From contig JAWVWS010001044.1 of assembly GCA_033807775.1 (NCBI GenBank), positions 1 through 64,000 of the forward strand: DNA of 64,000 nt. The letters are read 5' to 3'. The position numbers were made by a program, and so were the translations under genes. This DNA comes from Saussurea involucrata (taxonomy: Eukaryota > Streptophyta > Magnoliopsida > Asterales > Asteraceae). The notes under the pieces were generated by a model that saw nothing but the letters and a program-made list of their open reading frames with translations, was not told where the DNA came from and searched no databases. Below are positions 1 through 11,572 of the stretch, in pieces. How positions within the stretch are numbered: position 1 is the first letter of the stretch; each line of letters starts with the position of its first letter.

Positions 1-392
1 AAGTTAAGTTAGGGGGAGATTGTTGGGAACTGAAGATATTTGCTAAGTATGGATAATGCTGCTGGAACAAAGTTAATACTGCTGGTATATTACTACTGCT
101 GGAATATCATTAATACTGCTGATCAAACGTTAGTACTGCTGAGTCATTAATGCTGCAAGAACATGATTAGTACTGCTAGACAAGTTACTACTGCTGGTAC
201 ATGGTTAATACTGCTGATTAAAGGTTAGTACTGCTGGTGCATATCGAATATCTGTTAGTACTGCTCGTGACTTAATACTGCTGGAGATTGTTAGTACTGC
301 TCATGAAGAATGAAGGTTAATACTGCTGAGTTTGTTACGTTTGGTATGCGATACTTTTGGAGACAAAGAAGGAATTGATCAAGATATGTTTA
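1..392 (+). mobile_element. Truncated 3' end of a second Sirevirus copy (polypurine tract plus partial LTR)
   Basis: Positions 1-20 match the internal end of the complete element (same sequence at 21303-21322), including the polypurine core AGGGGGAGA at 11-19. The LTR starts with TGTTGGGAAC at 21 and matches the first 372 bp of the 5' LTR at 10795 with one difference seen by eye (GGATAATG against GGTTAATG). It then switches to satellite at 389-392. The missing 364 bp contain the TATA box and all downstream LTR sequence. The rest of this copy, if it exists, lies left of the window. The near identity shows a recently active relative of the element at 10795. Confidence 0.93.
389..392. other. LTR/satellite breakpoint with 4-bp microhomology
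   Basis: The LTR reads ...GATATGTTTA and should continue ACGAAG. The satellite reads ...GCATTTTAGACGATT. The sequence here is ATGTTTAGACGATT, so TTTA is shared by both partners. This is the pattern of a deletion joined by illegitimate end joining rather than a clean insertion end. There is no TG..CA terminus on this side. Confidence 0.85.
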
Positions 393-959
393 GACGATTA
401 GATTCCTAAGAAATAGTAGTACGTTTTTAATTTAGATGTCAAATCTTAATTTGTTCTCTAAGTATGGGTAAATCGTCAAAACGCTTGTATGACGGAAGCT
501 GTAACTTTTCAAAGTTGTTTTCTACTAAAAACTAGGGGTGAGCATCGGTCGGGTCGGGTCGGGCCGAAAAACCCCCATCCCAATCGGGTTTTGGGTGGAC
601 AAAACAGGCCCCGAAACCCTTCCTAAGTAAAGTTCGAGTTTCGGACTTTGGGTCTAATCGGTTTTTGGGTTCATCGGGTCGGGTTCATCGGGTTTCGGAC
701 TTAGATCTAAGCATAAAGTTCTGTTTGTTGAAAAATCCGTATAAAATCACTCACTCATTGGTCTGATTGAGGTGTATAATATATCGATGGAAAGCTCTCT
801 GTGTCTAGAACAACTTTCTAGTTTACAACGAGATCTAATTGTGACTTTAAGGGGCTCGAAATAATGTATTTCCAAAACTGGTCATGTTAAAACGGGTTTT
901 GCGCACTGTTTTTGTAAAATTCATATAAAATTGGTCATTGATCCAAAAAATATGCATTT

Positions 960-1528
960 TAGACGATTAGATTCCTAAGAAATAGTAGTACGTTTTTAAT
1001 TTAGATGTCAAATCTTAATTTGTTCTCTAAGTATGGGTAAATCGTCAAAACGCTTGTATGACGGAAGCTGTAACTTTTCAAAGTTGTTTTCTACTAAAAA
1101 CTAGGGGTGAGCATCGGTCGGGTCGGGTCGGGCCGAAAAACCCCCATCCCGATCGGGTTTTGGGTGGACAAAACAGGCCCCGAAACCCTTCCTAAGTAAA
1201 GTTCGAGTTTCGGACTTTGGGTCTAATCGGTTTTTGGGTTCATCGGGTCGGGTTCATCGGGTTTCGGACTTAGATCTAAGCATAAAGTTCTGTTTGTTGA
1301 AAAATCCGTATAAAATCACTCACTCATTGGTCTGATTGAGGTGTATAATATATCGATGGAAAGCTCTCTGTGTCTAGAACAACTTTCTAGTTTACAACGA
1401 GATCTAATTGTGACTTTAAGGGGCTCGAAATAATGTATTTCCAAAACTGGTCATGTTAAAATGGGTTTTGCGCACTGTTTTTGTAAAATTCATATAAAAT
1501 TGGTCATTGATCCAAAAAATATGCATTT
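960..1528 (+). repeat. Reference satellite monomer with internal landmarks
   Basis: One complete 569-bp monomer, phased arbitrarily at TAGACGATTA. It contains a G-run cluster at 1104-1132 (GGGG, then three GGG runs spaced by TC), a perfect palindrome CCCGATCGGG at 1148-1157 and a second one CTTAGATCTAAG at 1269-1280. An inverted pair CCGAAACCC (1180-1188) and GGGTTTCGG (1259-1267) lies between them. GTTTCGGACTT occurs twice as a direct repeat, around 1207 and 1261. A short open frame from ATG at 1356 ends at a TAA after about 25 codons and is not considered coding. Confidence 0.9.
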
Positions 1529-3235
1529 TAGACGATTAGATTCCTAATAAATAGTAGTACATTTTTAATTTAGATGTCAAATCTTAATTTGTTCTCTAAG
1601 TATGGGTAAATCGTCAAAACGCTTGTAGGACGGAAGCTGTAACTTTTCAAAGTTGTTTTCTACTAAAAACTAGGGGTGAGCATCGGTCGGGTCGGGTCTG
1701 GCCGAAAAACCCCCTTCCCGATCGGGTTTTAGGTGGACAAAACAGGTCCCGAAACCCTTCCTAAGTAAAGTTCAAGTTTCGGACTTTGGGTCTAATCGGT
1801 TTTCGGGTTCATCGGGTCGGGTTCATCGGGTTTCGGACTTAGATCTAAGCATAAAGTTCTGTTTGTTGAAAAATCCGTATAAAATCACTCACTCATTGGT
1901 CTGATTGAGGTGTATAATATATCGATGGAAAGCTCTCTGTGTCTAGAACAACTTTCTAGTTTACAACGAGATCTAATTGCGACTTTAAGGGGCTCGAAAT
2001 AATGTATTTCCAAAACTGGTCATGTTAAAACGGGTTTTGCGCACTGTTTTTGTAAAATTCATATAAAATTGGTCATTGATCAAAAAAAATATGATTTTAG
2101 ACGATTAGATTCCTAAGAAATAGTAGTACGTTTTTAATTTAGATGTCAAATCTTAATTTGTTCTCTAAGTATGGGTAAATCGTCAAAACGCTTGTATGAC
2201 GGAAGCTGTAACTTTTCAAAGTTGTTTTCTACTAAAAACTAGGGGTGAGCATCGGTCGGGTCGGGTCGGGCCGAAAAACCCCCATCCCGATCGGGTTTTG
2301 GGTGGACAAAACAGGCCCCGAAACCCTTCCTAAGTAAAGTTCGAGTTTCGGACTTTGGGTCTAATCGGTTTTTGGGTTCATCGGGTCGGGTTCATCGGGT
2401 TTCGGACTTAGATCTAAGCATAAAGTTCTGTTTGTTGAAAAATCCGTATAAAATCACTCACTCATTGGTCTGATTGAGGTGTATAATATATCGATGGAAA
2501 GCTCTCTGTGTCTAGAACAACTTTCTAGTTTACAACGAGATCTAATTGTGACTTTAAGGGGCTCGAAATAATGTATTTCCAAAACTGGTCATGTTAAAAT
2601 GGGTTTTGCGCACTGTTTTTGTAAAATTCATATAAAATTGGTCATTGATCCAAAAAATATGCATTTTAGACGATTAGATTCCTAAGAAATAGTAGTACGT
2701 TTTTAATTTAGATGTCAAATCTTAATTTGTTCTCTAAGTATGGGTAAATCGTTAAAACGCTTGTAGGACGGAAGCTGTAACTTTTCAAAGTTGTTTTCTA
2801 CTAAAAACTAGGGGTGAGCATCGGTCGGGTCGGGTCGGGCCGAAAAACCCCCATCCCGATCGGGTTTTAGGTGGACAAAACAGGCCCCAAAACCCTTCCT
2901 AAGTAAAGTTCAAGTTTCGGACTTTGGGTCTAATCGGTTTTCGGGTTCATCGGGTCGGGTTCATCGGGTTTCGGACTTAGATCTAAGCATAAAGTTCTGT
3001 TTGTTGAAAAATCCGTATAAAATCACTCACTCATTGGTCTGAATGAGGTGTATAATATATCGATGGAAAGCTCTCTGTGTCTAGAACAACTTTCTAGTTT
3101 ACAACGAGATCTAATTGTGACTTTAAGGGGCTCGAAATAATGTATTTCCAAAACTGGTCATGTTAAAACGGGTTTTGCGCACTGTTTTTGTAAAATTCAT
3201 ATAAAATTGGTCATTGATCCAAAAAATATGCATTT
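960..3235 (+). repeat. Four-monomer higher-order unit, left array
   Basis: Monomer subtypes follow the order a-b-a-c. Subtype b carries GGTCTGGCC, CCCCCTTCCC and AACAGGTCCC. Subtype c carries TTTTAGGTGG with GCCCCAAAACCC. The b-specific TCTGG is at 1697 and again at 3973, an offset of 2,276 bp (four monomers). A further b monomer follows directly at 4542, so the next unit is disturbed by a local duplication. The same quartet order occurs right of the retrotransposon. Confidence 0.75.
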
Positions 3236-6200
3236 TAGACGATTAGATTCCTAAGAAATAGTAGTACGTTTTTAATTTAGATGTCAAATCTTAATTTGTT
3301 CTCTAAGTATGGGTAAATCGTCAAAACGCTTGTATGACGGAAGCTGTAACTTTTCAAAGTTGTTTTCTACTAAAAACTAGGGGTGAGCATCGGTCGGGTC
3401 GGGTCGGGCCGAAAAACCCCCATCCCGATCGGGTTTTGGGTGGACAAAACAGGCCCCGAAACCCTTCCTAAGTAAAGTTCGAGTTTCGGACTTTGGGTCT
3501 AATCGGTTTTTGGGTTCATCGGGTCGGGTTCATCGGGTTTCGGACTTAGATCTAAGCATAAAGTTCTGTTTGTTGAAAAATCCGTATAAAATCACTCACT
3601 CATTGGTCTGATTGAGGTGTATAATATATCGATGGAAAGCTCTCTGTGTCTAGAACAACTTTCTAGTTTACAACGAGATCTAATTGTGACTTTAAGGGGC
3701 TCGAAATAATGTATTTCCAAAACTGGTCATGTTAAAATGGGTTTTGCGCACTGTTTTTGTAAAATTCATATAAAATTGGTCATTGATCCAAAAAATATGC
3801 ATTTTAGACGATTAGATTCCTAATAAATAGTAGTACATTTTTAATTTAGATGTCAAATCTTAATTTGTTCTCTAAGTATGGGTAAATCGTCAAAACGCTT
3901 GTAGGACGGAAGCTGTAACTTTTCAAAGTTGTTTTCTACTAAAAACTAGGGGTGAGCATCGGTCGGGTCGGGTCTGGCCGAAAAACCCCCTTCCCGATCG
4001 GGTTTTAGGTGGACAAAACAGGTCCCGAAACCCTTCCTAAGTAAAGTTCAAGTTTCGGACTTTGGGTCTAATCGGTTTTCGGGTTCATCGGGTCGGGTTC
4101 ATCGGGTTTCGGACTTAGATCTAAGCATAAAGTTCTGTTTGTTGAAAAATCCGTATAAAATCACTCACTCATTGGTCTGATTGAGGTGTATAATATATCG
4201 ATGGAAAGCTCTCTGTGTCTAGAACAACTTTCTAGTTTACAACGAGATCTAATTGCGACTTTAAGGGGCTCGAAATAATGTATTTCCAAAACTGGTCATG
4301 TTAAAACGGGTTTTGCGCACTGTTTTTGTAAAATTCATATAAAATTGGTCATTGATCAAAAAAAATATAATTTTAGACGATTGGATTCCTAATAAATAGT
4401 AGTACATTTTTAATTTAGATGTCAAATCTTAATTTGTTCTCTAAGTATGGGTAAATCGTCAAAACGCTTGTAGGACGGAAGCTGTAACTTTTCAAAGTTG
4501 TTTTCTACTAAAAACTAGGGGTGAGCATCGGTCGGGTCGGGTCTGGCCGAAAAACCCCCTTCCCGATCGGGTTTTAGGTGGACAAAACAGGTCCCGAAAC
4601 CCTTCCTAAGTAAAGTTCAAGTTTCGGACTTTGGGTCTAATCGGTTTTCGGGTTCATCGGGTCGGGTTCATCGGGTTTCGGACTTAGATCTAAGCATAAA
4701 GTTCTGTTTGTTGAAAAATCCGTATAAAATCACTCACTCATTGGTCTGATTGAGGTGTATAATATATCGATGGAAAGCTCTCTGTGTCTAGAACAACTTT
4801 CTAGTTTACAACGAGATCTAATTGCGACTTTAAGGGGCTCGAAATAATGTATTTCCAAAACTGGTCATGTTAAAACGGGTTTTGCGCACTGTTTTTGTAA
4901 AATTCATATAAAATTGGTCATTGATAAAAAAAAATATGATTTTAGACGATTAGATTCCTAAGAAATAGTAGTACGTTTTTAATTTAGATGTCAAATCTTA
5001 ATTTGTTCTCTAAGTATGGGTAAATCGTCAAAACGCTTGTAGGACGGAAGCTGTAACTTTTCAAAGTTGTTTTCTACTAAAAACTAGGGGTGAGCATCGG
5101 TCGGGTCGGGTCGGGCCGAAAAACCCCCATCCCGATCGGGTTTTGGGTGGACAAAACAGGCCCCGAAACCCTTCCTAAGTAAAGTTCGAGTTTCGGACTT
5201 TGGGTCTAATCGGTTTTCGGGTTCATCGGGTCGGGTTCATCGGGTTTCGGACTTAGATCTAAGCATAAAGTTCTGTTTGTTGAAAAATCCGTATAAAATC
5301 ACTCACTCATTGGTCTGATTGAGATGTATAATATATCGATGGAAAGCTCTCTGTGTCTAGAACAACTTTCTAGTTTACAACGAGATCTAATTGCGACTTT
5401 AAGGGGCTCGAAATAATGTATTTCCAAAACTGGTCATGTTAAAACGGGTTTTGCGCACTGTTTTTGTAAAATTCATATAAAATTGGTCATTGATCCAAAA
5501 AATATGCATTTTAGACGATTAGATTCCTAAGAAATAGTAGTACGTTTTTAATTTAGATGTCAAATCTTAATTTGTTCTCTAAGTATGGGTAAATCGTCAA
5601 AACGCTTGTAGGACGGAAGCTGTAACTTTTCAAAGTTGTTTTCTACTAAAAACTAGGGGTGAGCATCGGTCGGGTCGGGTCGGGCCGAAAAACCCCCATC
5701 CCGATCGGGTTTTGGGTGGACAAAACAGGCCCCAAAACCCTTCCTAAGTAAAGTTCGAGTTTCGGACTTTGGGTCTAATCGGTTTTCGGGTTCATCGGGT
5801 TGGGTTCATCGGGTTTCGGACTCAGATCTAAGCATAAAGTTCTGTTTGTTGAAAAATCCGTATAAAATCACTCACTCATTGGTCTGATTGAGGTGTATAA
5901 TATATCGATGGAAAGCTCTCTGTGTCTAGAACAACTTTCTAGTTTACAACGAGATCTAATTGCGACTTTAAGGGGCTCGAAATAATGTATTTCCAAAACT
6001 GGTCATGTTAAAACGTGTTTTGCGCACTGTTTTTGTAAAATTCATATAAAATTGGTCATTGATCCAAAAAATATGATTTTTGACGATTAGATTCCTAAGA
6101 AATAGTAGTACGTTTTTAATTTAGATGTCAAATCTTATTTTGTTCTCTAAGTATGGGTAAATCGTCAAAACGCTTGTAGGACGGAAGCTGTAACTTTTCA

Positions 6201-9200
6201 AAGTTGTTTTCTACTAAAAACTAGGGGTGAGCATCGGTCGGGTCGGGTCGGGCCGAAAAACCCCCATCCCGATCGGGTTTTGGGTGGACAAAACAGGCCC
6301 CGAAACCCTTCCTAAGTAAAGTTCGAGTTTCGAACTTTGGGTATAATCGGTTTTCGGGTTCATCGGGTCGGGTTCATCGGGTTTCGGACTTAGATCTAAG
6401 CATAAAGTTCTGTTTGTTGAAAAATCCGTATAAAATCACTCACTCATTGGTCTGATTGAGGTGTATAATATATCGATGGAAAGCTCTCTGTGTCTAGAAC
6501 AACTTTCTAGTTTACAACGAGATCTAATTGCGACTTTAAAGGGCTCGAAATAATGTATTTCCAAAACTGGTCATGTTAAAACGGGTTTTGCGCACTGTTT
6601 TTGTAAAATTCATATAAAATTGGTCATTGATCCAAAAAATATGCATTTTAGACGATTAGATTCCTAAGAAATAGTAGTACGTTTTTAATTTAGATGTCAA
6701 ATCTTAATTTGTTCTCTAAGTATGGGTAAATCGTCAAAACGCTTGTAGGACGGAAGTTGTAACTTTTCAAAGTTGTTTTCTACTAAAAACTAGGGGTGAG
6801 CATCGGTCGGGTCGGGTCGGGCCGAAAAACCCCAATCCCGATCAGGTTTTGGGTGGACAAAACAGGCCCCAAAACCCTTCCTAAGTAAAGTTCGAGTTTC
6901 GGACTTTGGGTCTAATCGGTTTTCGGGTTCATCGGGTCGGGTTCATCGGGTTTCGGACTTAGATCTAAGCATAAAGTTCTGTTTGTTGAAAAATCCGTAT
7001 AAAAGCACTCACTCATTGGTCTGATTGAGATGTATAATATATCGATGGAAAGCTCTCTGTGTCTAGAACAACTTTCTAGTTTACAACGAGATCTAATTGC
7101 AACTTTAAGGGGCTCGAAATAATGTATTTCCAAAACTGGTCATGTTAAAACGGGTTTTGCGCACTGTTTTTGTAAAATTCATATAAAATTGGTCATTGAT
7201 CCAAAAAATTTGATTTTAGACGATTAGATTCCTAAGAAATAGTAGTACGTTTTTAATTTATATGTCAAATCTTAATTTGTTCTCTAAGTATGGGTAAATC
7301 GTCAAAACGCTTGTAGGACGGAAGCTGTAACTTTTCAAAGTTGTTTTCTACTAAAAACTAGGGGTGAGCATCGGTCGGGTCGGGTCGGGCCAAAAAATCC
7401 CCATCCCGATCGGGTTTTGGGTGGACAAAACAGGCCCCGAAACCCTTCCTAAGTAAAGTTCGAGTTTCGGACTTTGGGTCTAATCGGTTTTCGGGTTCAT
7501 CGGGTTTCGGACTTAGATCTAAGCATAAAGTTCTGTTTGTTGAAAAATCCGTATAAAATCACTCACTCATTGGTCTGATTGAGATGTATAATATATCGAT
7601 GGAAAGCTCTCTGTGTCTAGAACAACTTTCTAGTTTACAACGAGATCTAATTGCGACTTTAAGGGGCTCGAAATAATGTATTTCCAAAACTGGTCATGTT
7701 AAAACGGGTTTTGCGCACTGTTTTTGTAAAATTCATATAAAATTGGTCATTGATCCAAAAAATATGATTTTTGACGATTAGATTCCTAAGAAATAGTAGT
7801 ACGTTTTTAATTTAGATGTCAAATCTTAATTTGTTCTCTAAGTATGGGTAAATCGTCAAAACGCTTGTAGGACGGAAGCTGAAACTTTTCAAAGTTGTTT
7901 TCTACTAAAAACTAGGGGTGAGCATCGGTCGGGTCGGGTCGGGCCGAAAAACCCCCATCCCGATCGGGTTTTGCGTGGACAAAACAAGCCCCAAAACCCT
8001 TCCTAAGTAAAGTTCGAGTTTCGGACTTTGGGTATAATCGGTTTTCGGGTTCATCGGGTCGGATTCATCGGGTTTCGGACTTAGATCTAAGCATAAAGTT
8101 CTGTTTGTTGAAAAATCCGTATAAAATCACTCACTCATTGGTCTGATTGAGGTGTATAATATATCGATGGAAAGCTCTCTGTGTCTAGAACAACTTTCTA
8201 GTTTACAACGAGATCTAATTGCGACTTTAAGGGGCTGGAAATAATGTATTTCCAAAACTGGTCATGTTAAAACGGGTTTTGCGCACTGTTTTTGTAAAAT
8301 TCATATAAAATTGGTCATTGATCCAAAAAATATGCATTTTAGACGATTAGATTCCTAAGAAATAGTAGTACGTTTTTAATTTAGATGTCAAATCTTAATT
8401 TGTTCTCTAAGTATGGGTAAATCGTCAAAACGCTTGTAGGACGGAAGCTGTAACTTTTCAAAGTTGTTTTCTACTAAAAACTAGGGGTGAGCATCGGTCG
8501 GGTCGGGTCGGGCCGAAAAACCCCCATCCCGATCAGGTTTTGGGTGGACAAAACAGGCCCCAAAACCCTTCCTAAGTAAAGTTCGAGTTTCGGACTTTGG
8601 GTCTAATCGGTTTTCGGGTTCATCGGGTTTCGGACTTAGATCTAAGCATAAAGTTCTGTTTGTTGAAAAATCCGTATAAAATCACTCACTCATTGGTCTG
8701 ATTGAGATGTATAATATATCGATGGAAAGCTCTCTGTGTCTAGAACAACTTTCTAGTTTACAACGAGATCTAATTGCGACTTTAAGGGGCTCGAAATAAT
8801 GTATTTCCAAAACTGGTCATGTTAAAACGGGTTTTGCGCACTGTTTTTGTAAAATTCATATAAAATTGGTCATTGATCCAAAAATAATGATTTTTGACGA
8901 TTAGATTCCTAAGAAATAGTAGTACGTTTTTAATTTAGATGTCAAATCTTAATTTGTTCTCTAAGTATGGGTAAATCGTCAAAACGCTTGTAGGACGGAA
9001 GCTGAAACTTTTCAAAGTTGTTTTCTACTAAAAACTAGGGGTGAGCATCGGTCGGGTCGGGTCGGGCCGAAAACCCCCCATCCCGATCGGGTTTTGCGTG
9101 GACAAAACAGGCCCCAAAACCCTTCCTAAGTAAAGTTCGAGTTTCGGACTTTGGGTATAATCGGTTTTCGGGTTCATCGGGTCGGGTTCATCGGGTTTCG

Positions 9201-10789
9201 GACTTAGATCTAAGCATAAAGTTCTGTTTGTTGAAAAATCCGTATAAAATCACTCACTCATTGGTCTGATTGAGGTGTATAATATATCGATGGAAAGCTC
9301 TCTGTGTCTAGAACAACTTTCTAATTTACAACGAGATCTAATTGCGACTTTAAGGGGCTCGAAATAATGTATTTCCAAAACTGGTCATGTTAAAACGGGT
9401 TTTGCGCACTGTTTTTGTAAAATTCATATAAAATTGGTCATTGATCCAAAAAATATGCATTTTAGACGATTAGATTCCTAAGAAATAGTAGTACGTTTTT
9501 AATTTAGATGTCAAATCTTAATTTGTTCTCTAAGTATGGGTAAATCGTCAAAACGCTTGTAGGACGGAAGCTGTAACTTTTCAAAGTTGTTTTCTACTAA
9601 AAACTAGGGGTGAGCATCGGTCGGGTCGGGTCGGGCCGAAAAACCCCCATCCCGATCAGGTTTTGGGTGGACAAAACAGGCCCCAAAACCCTTCCTAAGT
9701 AAAGTTCGAGTTTCGGACTTTGGGTCTAATCGGTTTTCGGGTTCATCGGGTAGGGTTCATCGGGTTTCGGACTTAGATCTAAGCATAAAGTTCTGTTTGT
9801 TGAAAAATCCGTATAAAATCACTCACTCATTGGTCTGATTGAGTTGTATAATATATCGATGGAAAGCTCTCTGTGTCTAGAACAACTTTCTAGTTTACAA
9901 CGAGATCTAATTGCGACTTTAAGGGGCTCGAAATAATGTATTTCCAAAACTGGTCATGTTAAAACGGGTTTTGCGCACTGTTTTTGTAAAATTCATATAA
10001 AATTGGTCATTGATCCAAAAAATATGATTTTAGACGATTAGATTCCTAAGAAATAGTAGTACGTTTTTAATTTATATGTCAAATCTTAATTTGTTCTCTA
10101 AGTATGGGTAAATCGTCAAAACGCTTGTAGGACGGAAGCTGTAACTTTTCAAAGTTGTTTTCTACTAAAAACTAGGGGTGAGCATCGGTCGGGTCGGGTC
10201 GGGCCGAAAAACCCCCATCCCGATCGGGTTTTGGGTGGACAAAACAGGCCCCGAAACCCTTCCTAAGTAAAGTTCGAGTTTCGGACTTTGGGTCTAATCG
10301 GTTTTCGGGTTCATCGGGTCGGGTTCATCGGGTCGGGTTCATCGGGTTTCGGACTTAGATCTAAGCATAAAGTTCTGTTTGTTGAAAAATCCGTATAAAA
10401 TCACTCACTCATTGGTCTGATTGAGGTGTATAATATATCGATGGAAAGCTCTCTGTGTCTAGAACAACTTTCTAGTTTACAACGAGATCTAATTGCGACT
10501 TTAAGGGGCTCGAAATAATGTATTTCCAAAACTGGTCATGTTAAAACGGGTTTTGCGCACTGTTTTTGTAAAATTCATATTAAATTGATCATTGATCCAA
10601 AAAATATGCATTTTAGACGATTAGATTCCTAAGAAATAGTAGTACGTTTTTAATTTAGATGTCAAATCTTAATTTGTTCTCTAAGTATTGGTAAATCGTC
10701 AAAACGCTTGTAGGACGGAAGCTGTAACTTTTCAATGTTGTTTTCTACTAAAAACTAGGGGTGAGCATCGGTCGGGTCGGGTCGGGCCG

Positions 10790-10794
10790 AAAAA
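10790..10794. repeat. 5' target site duplication AAAAA
   Basis: The satellite motif GCCGAAAAACCCCC is split here. The left flank ends CCGAAAAA directly before the LTR, and the right flank starts AAAAACCCCC at 22059. Five duplicated bases are normal for copia integration. Confidence 0.93.
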
Positions 10795-10850
10795 TGTTGG
10801 GAACTGAAGATATTTGCTAAGTATGGTTAATGCTGCTGGAACAAAGTTAA

Positions 10851-11101
10851 TACTGCTGGTATATTACTACTGCTGGAATATCATTAATACTGCTGATCAA
10901 ACGTTAGTACTGCTGAGTCATTAATGCTGCAAGAACATGATTAGTACTGCTAGACAAGTTACTACTGCTGGTACATGGTTAATACTGCTGATTAAAGGTT
11001 AGTACTGCTGGTGCATATCGAATATCTGTTAGTACTGCTCGTGACTTAATACTGCTGGAGATTGTTAGTACTGCTCATGAAGAATGAAGGTTAATACTGC
11101 T
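10851..11101 (+). promoter_or_regulatory. U3 motif array: twelve TACTGCT heptamers in 251 bp
   Basis: TACTGCT occurs twelve times on the + strand, mostly as TTAATACTGCTG or TTAGTACTGCTG, separated by unrelated sequence of roughly 10-20 bp. It is not a simple tandem repeat, since the spacers differ. The array lies 120-370 bp upstream of the TATA box, where transcription factor sites would be expected. Identical arrays occur in the 3' LTR (21379-21629) and in the truncated LTR (77-327). Function is unknown. Confidence 0.85.
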
Positions 11102-11220
11102 GAGTTTGTTACGTTTGGTATGCGATACTTTTGGAGACAAAGAAGGAATTGATCAAGATATGTTTAACGAAGATTTGGAAGATCAATTTACTTTTGATAA
11201 TTATCTTGTAATTATTCTTG

Positions 11221-11227
11221 TATAAAT
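11221..11227 (+). promoter_or_regulatory. LTR TATA box
   Basis: TATAAATAG follows an AT-rich stretch and stands 426 bp into the LTR. A second, weaker TATA-like run (TATAAAAAAA) begins at 11245. Genomic RNA probably starts 25-35 bp downstream of one of them, within about 11250-11285. The copy in the 3' LTR is at 21749. Confidence 0.7.
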
Positions 11228-11345
11228 AGTCTTCAATAGATAGCTATAAAAAAAAGTGAGATACGTGTGAAAAGAATTCGATATCGTTTTCAGAGAGAAT
11301 TAACCTCAAGGTTTAAGAACCCTATTTCTAGAGAAGTAGAAGTCG

Positions 11346-11369
11346 TCTTGTTGAGCCTGTTCAACAAGA
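11346..11369 (+). other. Predicted RNA stem-loop in LTR R/U5
   Basis: TCTTGTTGA (11346-11354) and TCAACAAGA (11361-11369) are perfect inverted repeats around the six-base loop GCCTGT. A G-U pair can extend the stem by one. It lies downstream of the TATA box, so it should be in the RNA leader. Structures here can take part in dimerisation, packaging or primer placement, but nothing in the sequence shows which. The 3' LTR copy is at 21874-21897. Confidence 0.6.
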
Positions 11370-11532
11370 TTGAGGTTTGGTTATAATCTTGTGAGTCGAT
11401 TTAGTGAATACACAAAGTGGTGAATTTTCTGTTACATTGTTCTTGATTGTGAGAATTAAAGTTCTTTTCCGCATATTCTTTAATTCTGAATTCTAAGTGT
11501 TTATTGTCTTGTTAAGATTCGATCCTGACAAG

Positions 11533-11544
11533 TGGTATCAGAGC
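11533..11544 (+). promoter_or_regulatory. Primer binding site for initiator Met-tRNA
   Basis: TGGTATCAGAGC lies two bases after the 5' LTR end and is complementary to the 3' end of plant initiator tRNA-Met, the usual primer of plant copia elements. Minus-strand DNA synthesis would start here. The leader between the LTR and the gag ATG is only 42 bp (11531-11572). Confidence 0.95.
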
Positions 11545-11572
11545 TTGTGTTTCTTAGAATTCAACAATCATT

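Larger units (their letters stand above)
393..10794 (+). repeat. Satellite array, left block, 569-bp monomer, about 18 copies
   Basis: The landmark TAGACGATTA recurs at 391, 960, 1529, 2098, 2667, 3236, 3805, 4374, 4943 and 5512, an exact 569-bp step, and continues to the element at 10795. All copies are head to tail on one strand and differ by scattered substitutions. Some are shorter by 14 bp (near 7500 and 8630), and one is longer by 14 bp (near 10310-10350). Each monomer has an AT-rich half and a GC-rich part with repeated GGGTC. No gene, other insertion or RNA gene is seen in this stretch. Confidence 0.97.
10795..11530 (+). repeat. 5' LTR
   Basis: Begins TGTTGGGAAC and ends GATCCTGACA. 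The first ~310 bp (U3) hold a dense directional motif array. A TATA box lies at 11221, and a stem-loop at 11346-11369 lies in the presumed R/U5. Compared with the 3' LTR I see five single-base differences: C/T in AATGYTGCTGG, C/T in GAATATYTG, A/T in GATCAWTTTAC, C/A in TTAACMTCAAGG and T/G in CCGCAKATTC. No obvious AATAAA polyadenylation signal was noticed. Confidence 0.97.

Noticed and set aside
1104..1132. Telomere-like repeat in the satellite
   Set aside because: The unit is GGGTC-type, not the plant TTTAGGG, and only three to four units occur per monomer.
6912..7133. Minus-strand 73-codon frame in satellite, and a similar one at 42447-42641
   Set aside because: Chance loss of stops in single monomers, absent from most neighbouring copies.
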